64,000 bases of DNA from Lysobacterales bacterium (GTDB lineage Bacteria; Pseudomonadota; Gammaproteobacteria; Xanthomonadales; Rhodanobacteraceae), in NCBI GenBank assembly GCA_017305135.1, contig JAFKNA010000004.1, forward strand, positions 124,001 to 188,000. Reading direction: 5' to 3'. Positions 19,131-26,435 of the stretch are shown piece by piece (position 1 is the stretch's first letter; each line of letters opens with the position of its first letter). The notes under the pieces were generated by a model. The model saw only the letters and a list, made by a program, of their open reading frames with translations. It was not told where the DNA came from and did no database searches. A program made the translations under genes and the position numbers.

Positions 19131-19526
19131 CTACGCGCGGGTGAAGCCCGATATGCGCCGTGCACGGGCATCGAAACTCAGGGTCGTCCGGCAGCCTCGC
19201 GCGCGATGGCAGGCGGCGATCAGGCAATCGGCGAAACCGGTGCCTGGCTGCTCCCAGCTGGAAAGCGCGATCTCGACTACCGAAGCATCCTCGACCAGGA
19301 GTTCCCGGGTTTCGAGCAGCGCGCCGAAGGCGCCGCGGATGGCGTCCGGCTCCAATCCATAACGGTTGCGCAGCGCCCATTCGGTTTCCAGCAGCACCAG
19401 CAGCGAGACGAAGACCGGTTCATCCCGCCGGGCGGAGTCCTCGATGAGCTCGCGCGCACGGGTCGCCTGCAGTCGATCATCGTTGACCAGCAGGCGGACC
19501 AACACGTTCGTATCGACGCCCAGCAT
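19131..19526 (-). CDS. vapC: VapC-type PIN-domain toxin
   Basis: A 131-residue PIN-domain ribonuclease of the VapC family, which cleaves specific RNAs (often tRNA) when freed from its antitoxin. Acidic metal-binding residues are visible: D5 in MLGVDTNVLVR, E47 in LLETEWALR and D99 in GFADCLIA, with SFDARA near the end. The gene starts 3 bp after the AbrB-type antitoxin stop, so the pair forms one operon. Confidence 0.9.
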   Translation of the reverse strand: MLGVDTNVLVRLLVNDDRLQATRARELIEDSARRDEPVFVSLLVLLETEWALRNRYGLEPDAIRGAFGALLETRELLVEDASVVEIALSSWEQPGTGFADCLIAACHRARGCRTTLSFDARARRISGFTRA

Positions 19527-19529
19527 GGG

Positions 19530-19739
19530 TCAACGGCTCAGCTCGTCGATCGGCAGCTTGCGAGCGGTGTGCAGCAGGCCTTGCAGGCTGGCCACCTTGC
19601 GCCTCCTGGGGCGGATCACGATGGTGCCGTTGTCCAGCACGGTGAACTGGATCCGGTCGCCCGCATGCAGGCCCGCCTGTTCGCGGATGTGTTTCGGGAT
19701 CGTGGTCTGTCCCTTGCTGGTGATGGTTGCTATGTTCAT
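19530..19739 (-). CDS. vapB: VapB antitoxin, AbrB/SpoVT type
   Basis: A 69-residue antitoxin with an N-terminal swapped-hairpin AbrB domain (ATITSKGQTTIPKHIRE, then GLHAGDRIQFTV), which binds the operator. The C-terminal tail (about 48-69) would wrap VapC. The ATG is preceded by AAGGAGG. Autoregulation is suggested by a 7 bp inverted repeat that overlaps this ribosome site and brackets the -10. Confidence 0.9.
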   Translation of the reverse strand: MNIATITSKGQTTIPKHIREQAGLHAGDRIQFTVLDNGTIVIRPRRRKVASLQGLLHTARKLPIDELSR

Positions 19740-19746
19740 GGTGGCC

Positions 19747-19789
19747 TCCTTACGCCTGGCAGTTTAGTAAGGAAACCGGTGCGCCTCAA
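19747..19789 (-). promoter_or_regulatory. vapBC promoter with overlapping operator palindrome
   Basis: Minus-strand -35 TTGAGG (19784-19789) and -10 TAAACT (19761-19766) have 17 bp spacing. A perfect 7 bp inverted repeat, TCCTTAC at 19747-19753 and GTAAGGA at 19767-19773, flanks the -10, and its left arm overlaps the vapB ribosome site. Binding there would block transcription, as in conditional autoregulation of toxin-antitoxin operons. Confidence 0.6.
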
Positions 19790-19845
19790 ATCGCGCGGGC
19801 AGAGCTTCGGTAAACTGCTCGGCCGCTTCCCTGATCCCGTCCGCG

Positions 19846-21246
19846 ATGACCGTCCGCACCCGCTTCGCTCCCAGCCCCACCGGCTACCTCCACATCGGCG
19901 GCGCGCGCACCGCACTCTACTGCTGGCTGGAGGCGCGCCATCGCGGCGGCGAGTTCATCCTGCGCATCGAGGACACCGACCGCGAGCGCTCGACGGACGC
20001 GGCGGTGCAGGCGATCCTCGACGGCATGGCCTGGCTCGGTCTCGGCCACGACGAGGGCCCGTACTACCAGACCCTGCGCATGGACCGCTACCGCCAGGTC
20101 GCCGAGGACCTGCTCAAGGCCGGCAAGGCCTACTACGCCTACGAGAGCCGCGAGGAAATCGACGCGATGCGCGCCGAGGCGCAGGCGAAGGGACTCAAGC
20201 CCCGCTACGACGGCCGCGCGCGCGACCTGAAGCTTCCGTACCGCGACGATCCGAACCGCGTGTTGCGCTTCCGCAACCCGGCCGGCGGCAGCGTCGTCTT
20301 CGACGACAAGGTGAAGGGGCGCATCGAGTGGTCCAACGAGGAACTGGACGACCTCGTGCTGATCCGTTCGGACGGCTTCCCCACCTACAACTTCGCGGTC
20401 GTGGTCGACGACATCGACATGAAGATCGGCGAGGTGATCCGCGGCGACGACCACCTCAACAACACGCCGCGCCAGGTCAACATCTACCACGCGCTCGGCG
20501 CCCGCGTGCCGGAGTTCGCGCACCTGCCGATGATCCTCGGCCCCGACGGGCAGAAGCTCAGCAAGCGCCACGGTGCGGTCAGCGTCATGCAGTACCGCGA
20601 CGATGGCTTCCTGCCGCACGCGCTGCTCAACTACCTGGTGCGCCTGGGCTGGTCGCACGGCGACCAGGAGATCTTCTCGCGCGAGGAGATGATCGCCCTG
20701 TTCGACATCGCCGACGTCAACAAGTCCGCTTCGCGCTTCGACCTGGAAAAGCTCTCCTGGCTCAACCAGCACTACCTCAAGACCGACGATCCGGCGGACA
20801 TCGCGCAGCACCTGGAATGGCACCTCGATGATGCCGGTGTCGACCGTGCCAGCGGCCCGGCGGTGGTCGACGTGGTGATCGCACTCCGCGAGCGCGCGAA
20901 GACGCTGAAGGAGATGGCCGAAAAGGCGAGGGTCTGGTACGCGCCGCTGGCCGACTACGACGCGGCCGCGGTGGCAAAGCACCTCGGCACGCCCACCGCG
21001 CGGGCGGCGCTCGAGGCCGCGCACGCGCAGCTCGCCGCACTCGGCAACTGGTCGGTGGCGAACGTGCACGCCGCCATCGACGCCGCCGCCGGCTCCATCG
21101 GCGCCGGCATGGGCAAGATCGCCCAGCCGCTCCGCGTCGCCATGACCGGCACCCAGATCTCGCCCTCCATCGACCACACCGTCTATCTCGCCGGCCGCGA
21201 CGAGGCGCTGCGGCGCATCGAGGCGGCGCTCGAGCGCTGCGGCTGA
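19846..21246 (+). CDS. gltX: Glutamyl-tRNA synthetase
   Basis: A class I enzyme of 466 residues that charges tRNA-Glu. The HIGH-type motif is HIGG at 16-19 ([16 protein letters not shown]) and the KLSKR motif is at 237-241 ([12 protein letters not shown]). The C-terminal part (about 330-466) is the alpha-helical anticodon-binding cage. The ATG at 19846 lies 35 nt after a TAAACT box at 19811-19816. It is divergent from vapBC. A tRNA-Glu gene is elsewhere in the window at 15843. Confidence 0.97.
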   Translation: MTVRTRFAPSPTGYLHIGGARTALYCWLEARHRGGEFILRIEDTDRERSTDAAVQAILDGMAWLGLGHDEGPYYQTLRMDRYRQVAEDLLKAGKAYYAYESREEIDAMRAEAQAKGLKPRYDGRARDLKLPYRDDPNRVLRFRNPAGGSVVFDDKVKGRIEWSNEELDDLVLIRSDGFPTYNFAVVVDDIDMKIGEVIRGDDHLNNTPRQVNIYHALGARVPEFAHLPMILGPDGQKLSKRHGAVSVMQYRDDGFLPHALLNYLVRLGWSHGDQEIFSREEMIALFDIADVNKSASRFDLEKLSWLNQHYLKTDDPADIAQHLEWHLDDAGVDRASGPAVVDVVIALRERAKTLKEMAEKARVWYAPLADYDAAAVAKHLGTPTARAALEAAHAQLAALGNWSVANVHAAIDAAAGSIGAGMGKIAQPLRVAMTGTQISPSIDHTVYLAGRDEALRRIEAALERCG

Positions 21247-21254
21247 GCATTGCC

Positions 21255-21656
21255 ATGCGCCTCGGCGAATGCATGGACGCCCTGGCCACGCTCGATCGCG
21301 AGGATCTGGATGCGCTGCAGGGCGTGCTCGACACCTGCACGCGCGCGGTGCTCGATCCGGCCATGTGGGGCTGGGCGTTCGGCATCACCGTTGCCTGTGC
21401 GCTGGTCGGCGCGCTGATCGGCCTCGCGCGCGGACGCTGGCTTGCGGGCCTGCTGTGGGGCGCGGTGCTGGGTCCCATCGGCTGGCTGGTCATGCTGCTG
21501 TCGCGCCCCAATCGCATCGAATGCCCGGCCTGCAGCCGCGGCAATCCCCCGAACGTCAAGGCCTGCCGCCATTGCGGCGTCAACCTGCAGGCCGCCGCCC
21601 GCGCTTCCGAGCGCGCCGAGCGCAAGCGGCTGGACAGCGGGCGCGGCTGGCAGTGA
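21255..21656 (+). CDS. Small membrane protein with C-terminal zinc ribbon
   Basis: A 133-residue protein of unknown function, 8 bp after gltX and probably co-transcribed. Two hydrophobic segments (about 38-57 and 64-79, with a short GRWLAG turn) suggest a membrane hairpin. The C-terminal cytoplasmic part has a CPAC...CRHC zinc-ribbon motif (about 94-112) and a basic tail. I know similar hypothetical proteins only as membrane proteins with a zinc-ribbon tail and assign no function. Confidence 0.7.
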   Translation: MRLGECMDALATLDREDLDALQGVLDTCTRAVLDPAMWGWAFGITVACALVGALIGLARGRWLAGLLWGAVLGPIGWLVMLLSRPNRIECPACSRGNPPNVKACRHCGVNLQAAARASERAERKRLDSGRGWQ

Positions 21657-21737
21657 GCGGGGCCCGGGGAAGGGCACGGACGACGCGGAGGCCGGCGCGC
21701 TAAAATGGACGTTGCCGATTTTTGCGCCGATGCCGCC

Positions 21738-22226
21738 ATGCCTTCCGCCGCTGTCCCATTGCACGATCACCACCACGACGCCGAAGCGTTCGTGGCGGCC
21801 GTTGCGGACGCCTGCCAGGCGCGCGGCCTGCGCCTCACGCCGCTGCGCCTGCGCGTGCTCGAGCTGATCGCCGACGCGGCGAAACCGGTCAAGGCCTACG
21901 ACCTCCTCGACCGCCTCAAGGACGAACACAGTGGCGCCGCTCCGCCGACCGTGTACCGGGCGCTCGACTTCCTGCTCGAGAACCGCTTCATCCACAAGCT
22001 GGAATCGATCAACGCCTTCGTCGGCTGCCATCATCCGAACGAAGTGCACCAGGTGCCATTCCTGATCTGCGACCGCTGCACGAACGCGATTGAGATCTGC
22101 GACGAGCGCGTCTCGCGGCTCCTCAACGAGCAGGCGCGCGAACGCGGCTTCATCGCCCGCGCCCAGACGCTGGAGGTGCATGGGCTGTGTGCCGCATGTG
22201 CGAAGGCGCCGCAGGCCGGGGCGTGA
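21738..22226 (+). CDS. zur: Fur-family zinc uptake regulator Zur
   Basis: A 162-residue Fur-family repressor, best matched to Zur, which shuts off zinc-uptake genes when zinc is plentiful. It has an N-terminal His-rich stretch (LHDHHHD), a winged helix (RGLRLTPLRLRVLELI, PPTVYRALDFLLEN), a regulatory metal region (HHPNEVHQVPFLICDRC) and a second Cys pair (GLCAACA) for structural zinc. The frame is open to 21705, but that ATG would overlap a TAAAAT -10-like box at 21701-21706. The ATG at 21738 is 37 nt downstream of it and is preferred. No zinc-uptake genes are adjacent. Confidence 0.87.
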   Translation: MPSAAVPLHDHHHDAEAFVAAVADACQARGLRLTPLRLRVLELIADAAKPVKAYDLLDRLKDEHSGAAPPTVYRALDFLLENRFIHKLESINAFVGCHHPNEVHQVPFLICDRCTNAIEICDERVSRLLNEQARERGFIARAQTLEVHGLCAACAKAPQAGA

Positions 22227-22239
22227 CGCGCCTGCGCTG

Positions 22240-22669
22240 AACCGCGAAGGCTGGATTGCGGGGTGGTGGCGACTGCGCGCCCTGCGAGGGCCGGTCTCCC
22301 GACCGGCCGCTCTGCTGTAGCAAGGACGCCGAGGTGAAGAAACCGTCGTGAGCGCCGCATTCCCATGGGCCGAGCTGGGGCTCGGCCGTTCCCAGTGGGG
22401 GTGTCCCAAGAGGCCGCTGCTGACGCCTTGCCGGCCGTAGCTGGATTGCGGGGTGGTGGCGACTGCGCGCCTTGGGAGGGCCGGTCTCCCGACCGGCCGC
22501 TCTGCTGCCCGGGCGCCGCAAGCGGGCCGGGTGACGCATGGGCCGAGCTGGCGCTCGGCCGCTCCCGTGGACTCCCGCGGACCGCGCTGCGCGCCCGCCT
22601 GCGACCGGCCCGATGATCCGCACAACGTGGCCGGGCTTCCCGGGAACGGCCGAGCCCCGGCTCGGCCGA
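22240..22669. repeat. Repeat-packed intergenic region with two REP palindrome families
   Basis: The 500 bp without a gene after zur hold two near-identical direct copies of a roughly 70 bp unit (about 22249-22318 and 22439-22508), each containing the palindrome GGCCGGTCTCCCGACCGGCC (22289-22308, 22479-22498). Three copies of a second palindromic element, GGCCGAGCTGGGGCTCGGCC-like, lie at 22363-22394, 22539-22569 and, inverted, 22642-22669. A fourth copy is at 63577-63606. Short open frames here reflect repeat composition, not genes. Confidence 0.85.
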
Positions 22670-22745
22670 CCCGCGATCCGCGATGCCGGGCGTTTCCGCC
22701 ACCGGCATTGCTACCATGCGCGACGCTCCCGCTTCGCAGCCGCCG

Positions 22746-24467
22746 ATGCCCACACGCCTGATCGCCCCGCTGGACGCCGATTCACGGCGCCAGTTCCTCT
22801 GGTTCATGCTGTTCGCGCTGGTGCTGCTCGGGGCCGGCATGGGTCTGCGCGACCCTTGGCCATCGGACGAGCCGCGCTTCGCGCTGGTGGCGCGGCAGAT
22901 GGTGGAGTCCGGCCAATGGCTGTTCCCGCATCGCGGCAGCGAACTCTATTCGGACAAGCCGCCGCTCATGTTCTGGCTGCAGGCGGCGTCCTTCGAACTC
23001 ACCCGCCGCTGGCGCATCGCCTTCCTGCTGCCCTCGCTGCTGGCCGGCCTGCTGACGCTGGGGCTGACCTGGGACCTCGGCCGGCGCCTGTGGAACCCGC
23101 GCGCGGGGCTGTACGCCGCGGCCGCGCTGCTGATGACATTCCAGTTCACCTTCCAGTTCAAGCGCGCGCAGATCGATCCCGTAGTGGTCGCCTGGATCAC
23201 CCTCGCCAACTGGGGCCTGCTGCTGCACTTCCTGCGCGGGCCGGACTGGCGCGCGTTCTGGCTTGGCTGCTTCGCCGCCGGGCTTGGGGTCATCACCAAG
23301 GGCGTCGGTATCATCGCCTTCCTGATGTTCGTGCCGTATCTCGCGGCGCGCTGGCGCGGTTGGGACGGGGTCACGCGCACCGGCGGCTCAGCGCTGCGCT
23401 GGCTGGCGGGGCTCGGCTTCTTCCTGCTGCCGATCCTGGCCTGGCTGGTGCCGATGCTGCTGGTCGCGCGCATGGATGCTTCGCCCGAGCATGCGGCCTA
23501 CGTCAATGACCTGCTGTTCCGGCAGACCGCGCGCCGCTATGCCAATTCGTGGAACCACGTCCAGCCGGTCTGGTATTACCTGCCGATCATCCTCTTCAGC
23601 TGGATCCCGCTGTCGCTGGCCTACCCGGGCCTGGTGCCCCGCTGGTGGCGGGCGTGGCGCGCACGCGATCCGCGCATCGTGCTGCCGCTGGCGTGGGTGG
23701 CGCTGGTGATCGTGTTCTTCTCGATTCCGCCCGGCAAGCGCGACGTGTACATCCTGCCGGCCGTGCCGATGCTGGCGCTGGCGGCGGCGCCATGGCTGGA
23801 AGAACTGGTCGGGAAGCGCTGGCTGCGGATCGTCAGCTTCCTCCTCGCCCTGGTGGCGGGGCTCGCGCTGGTCGCCATGGCGCTCCTCGCCACGGCGGGC
23901 GGCACGAAGCTGGCGGCATCGGTCCAGCGCGCACTCGAGGGTGCCGGCGCGCATGGCTGGGTGGTCGTGCTGCTGATCGGCCTCGCCTTCCTGCTTGGTT
24001 CGGCCGCGTTCCGCGTGCGCCGCGGCGTGCATGGCCTGCTCGCCGGCCTCGTCGGCATGTGGCTGGCGTGGAGCTTCGCCGCCTATCCGCTGCTCAATGC
24101 CGAGCGTTCCGCCGCCGGCATCATGCGGCGCGCCGACGTGGCGATCGGCCCGGATGCGGAGCTCGGCCTCGTCGCCTGGAAGGAGCAGAACATGCTGATG
24201 GCGGACCGGCCGGTGCAGGATTTCGGCTTCAAGCGCCCATGGCCGGCGCAGTTCGCCGCGGCCGTGCAATGGCAGGCCGAAGCGCCGGCGTCGCGCTGGC
24301 TGTTCGCGCAGGCGCCAGCCACCGGGGGCTGCGTGGAGCGGGGGAAGGTCATCGACCTCGGCCGCGCCAACCGCCGCGACTGGTGGCTGTTCCGCGCCGA
24401 CGCGGTGCTGCCCGGCTGCGTGCCGGATCCGGACGGCGAGGACGACCCGGACGACGCGGCCGATTGA
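22746..24467 (+). CDS. ArnT/PMT-type membrane glycosyltransferase
   Basis: A multi-spanning inner-membrane protein of about 573 residues in the GT39/GT83-like group, which transfers sugars from polyprenyl-phosphate donors to lipid A or protein. The family signature is visible: DPWPSDEPRFALVARQM early in the first periplasmic loop (the acidic catalytic region), then the lipid-donor region ELYSDKPPLMFWLQA and ITKGVGI. About 11-12 hydrophobic segments follow, and the C-terminal soluble part is periplasmic. The acceptor is unknown. Starts at 22683, 22716 and 22746 are possible. The last is preferred because a TACCAT box at 22712-22717 lies 34 nt upstream and the 22683 start sits in repeat sequence. 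Confidence 0.82.
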   Translation: MPTRLIAPLDADSRRQFLWFMLFALVLLGAGMGLRDPWPSDEPRFALVARQMVESGQWLFPHRGSELYSDKPPLMFWLQAASFELTRRWRIAFLLPSLLAGLLTLGLTWDLGRRLWNPRAGLYAAAALLMTFQFTFQFKRAQIDPVVVAWITLANWGLLLHFLRGPDWRAFWLGCFAAGLGVITKGVGIIAFLMFVPYLAARWRGWDGVTRTGGSALRWLAGLGFFLLPILAWLVPMLLVARMDASPEHAAYVNDLLFRQTARRYANSWNHVQPVWYYLPIILFSWIPLSLAYPGLVPRWWRAWRARDPRIVLPLAWVALVIVFFSIPPGKRDVYILPAVPMLALAAAPWLEELVGKRWLRIVSFLLALVAGLALVAMALLATAGGTKLAASVQRALEGAGAHGWVVVLLIGLAFLLGSAAFRVRRGVHGLLAGLVGMWLAWSFAAYPLLNAERSAAGIMRRADVAIGPDAELGLVAWKEQNMLMADRPVQDFGFKRPWPAQFAAAVQWQAEAPASRWLFAQAPATGGCVERGKVIDLGRANRRDWWLFRADAVLPGCVPDPDGEDDPDDAAD

Positions 24468-24539
24468 GGTGGCCGATCGAGCTGGACGGCCCGCGGGCGC
24501 CGGCTACACTTGGGAGTCGTGCATCCGAGGGACACCCCG

Positions 24540-25229
24540 ATGATTGATGATCCATCCCGCGAAGGGGAGGGCGGCAGCCCGGCGCTGGAACCGCTCGATG
24601 CCGTCGAGGCGCGCATCCTCGGCTGCCTGGTCGAGAAGGCCGCGACCACGCCCGAGGTCTACCCGCTGACCGAGAACGCCGTCGTCACCGCCTGCAACCA
24701 GAAGACCAGCCGCGAACCGGTGATGAACCTGGAACCCGGCAAGGTGGCACACGCGCTGCGCGTGATGGAAGACAAGGGCCTGGTGCGGGTGGCGCCCTCG
24801 TCGCAGCGGGCACGGCGCTACGAGCACCGCTTTGACACCGTCTACGGCACCACCGCGCGCCAGCGCGCGACGCTCTGCGTGATGCTGCTGCGCGGGCCGC
24901 AGACCCTCGCCGAACTCCTGACGCGCTGCGAACGCATCGCCGCCTTCCCGAGCCTCGACGACGTGCGCGACACGGTCGAGCGCCTCATCGCGCGCGAACC
25001 CGCGCTGGTAGTGAACCTCGGCCGCGCCTCCGGCCAGCGCGAGGACCGTTACATGCACCTCCTCGCCGGCGAGGTGGACGCATCCGCCTGGGCCACGGCG
25101 GCGGCCAGCACGTCCGCGGCCCCCGGCTCGCGCAGCGACCTGGCCGAGCGCGTCGAGCGCCTGGAGGCGGAAGTGGCCGCGGTCCGCGAAGAACTCGCCA
25201 CCCTCCGTGAAAGCTTCGGCGGTGCGTGA
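24540..25229 (+). CDS. yceH: YceH family protein (UPF0502/DUF480)
   Basis: A 229-residue protein of the conserved YceH family, whose function is not established. It has two winged-helix-like repeats: LDAVEARILGCLVEKAATTPEVYPLTENAVV with ACNQKTSREPVMNL, and a second around RATLCVMLLRGPQTLAELLTR. A C-terminal coiled-coil-like stretch follows (about 198-226). The ATG at 24540 is 35 nt after a TACACT box at 24505-24510. It precedes the SbcD-like gene by 81 bp on the same strand. Confidence 0.85.
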   Translation: MIDDPSREGEGGSPALEPLDAVEARILGCLVEKAATTPEVYPLTENAVVTACNQKTSREPVMNLEPGKVAHALRVMEDKGLVRVAPSSQRARRYEHRFDTVYGTTARQRATLCVMLLRGPQTLAELLTRCERIAAFPSLDDVRDTVERLIAREPALVVNLGRASGQREDRYMHLLAGEVDASAWATAAASTSAAPGSRSDLAERVERLEAEVAAVREELATLRESFGGA

Positions 25230-25310
25230 CCGTTCCGCCGCGGCCGCTGCCGCGACCTTCGACGTGGCTGCCCGCCGGCGCCCGAACGGCGGTACGGAAG
25301 GCCACCGCGC

Positions 25311-26435
25311 ATGAAATGGCTGCACACGGCCGACTGGCAGATCGGCCGCATCCACGGATTCGCTTCCGATGGCGACGGCCGCGATCCCAACCCGGCGCTC
25401 GCCGCGGCGCGCTTCGAGGTGGTGGAGCGCCTTGCCGCGCTGGCGCGCGGGGAGGCAGTGGATGCGGTCTTCGTCGCCGGCGACGTATTCGACCAGCAGG
25501 GCGTCGCCGATACCACGCTGCGGCGGCTGGTGAACGCGATGCAGGGCTTCGAGGGACCCTGGCTGCTGCTGCCCGGCAATCACGACGCGGCGCTGGCCGA
25601 CAGCGTGTGGAAGCGGCTGCAGCGGCTCGCCATCCTGCCGGCCAACGTGCACCTGCTGCTTGAGCCGGGCGTGCGCGAGTTTCCCGAGGCGGGCTTCGCC
25701 GTGCTGGCCGCCCCGCTCGTCCAGCGCCACACCCGCGACGACCTCACGGCGTGGTTCGATGGCGCGGAAACGCCGGCCGGCCTCGCTCGCGTCGGCATCG
25801 CCCACGGCAGCGTCGCCGGCGTGCTGCCGGAAGCGGCGGATTCGCCCAACCCGGTCGCCGCCGGGCGCGCCGCCAGCGCGCGCCTCGACTACCTAGCCCT
25901 CGGCGACTGGCATGGCGCGCGCCGGGTGGATGGGCGCACCTGGTACAGCGGTACGCCGGAGCAGGAGCGCTTCAAGGACAACGATCCCGGCAATGTGTTG
26001 CTGGTGGAACTCGACGCGCCGGGTGCCGAACCGCGCGTGCGGTCGCAGCGGGTCGGACGCTTCCGCTGGCATGAATGCAGCCGCCGGATCGACGGCAGCG
26101 CCGCCCTCGACGATCTTGCGACGGAGCTGGCCCGTTTCGGCCCGGACGACGTGTTGCGGCTGTCGCTCGCCGGCATGCTCGACGTCGCCGGCAACGCGCG
26201 TCTCGGCGACGTACTCGACGCGGCCCGCGCGCGCCTGCACGTGCTGGAGGCCGACGCCTCCGCGCTCCGGCTGGAACCGACCGCGGCCGATCTCGCCGCA
26301 TTGCAGGTGGACGGAGTCCTCGCCGGCCTCGTCGAGGAACTCCGTGGGATGCAGGAACCGGCCGGGTCCCAGGTGGCCGGCGAGGCCCTCAAGATCCTCT
26401 TCGACGCGGTGCGCCGCCGGCGGATCGGCGCATGA
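25311..26435 (+). CDS. SbcD/YhaO-like metallophosphoesterase nuclease
   Basis: A 374-residue Mre11-family phosphoesterase, predicted to act with the overlapping SMC-like ATPase in double-strand break or hairpin processing. Metal-site motifs are HTADWQIGR (D8), FVAGDVFDQQG (D52), LPGNHDAA (N85, H86), GIAHGSVAG and GDWHGAR. The usual DxH of the first motif is DxQ here (DWQ), a variant I believe is common in this subfamily. The C-terminal third is the partner-binding region. Its last 4 nt overlap the ATPase start (ATGA), so the two are coupled. Confidence 0.85.
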   Translation: MKWLHTADWQIGRIHGFASDGDGRDPNPALAAARFEVVERLAALARGEAVDAVFVAGDVFDQQGVADTTLRRLVNAMQGFEGPWLLLPGNHDAALADSVWKRLQRLAILPANVHLLLEPGVREFPEAGFAVLAAPLVQRHTRDDLTAWFDGAETPAGLARVGIAHGSVAGVLPEAADSPNPVAAGRAASARLDYLALGDWHGARRVDGRTWYSGTPEQERFKDNDPGNVLLVELDAPGAEPRVRSQRVGRFRWHECSRRIDGSAALDDLATELARFGPDDVLRLSLAGMLDVAGNARLGDVLDAARARLHVLEADASALRLEPTAADLAALQVDGVLAGLVEELRGMQEPAGSQVAGEALKILFDAVRRRRIGA

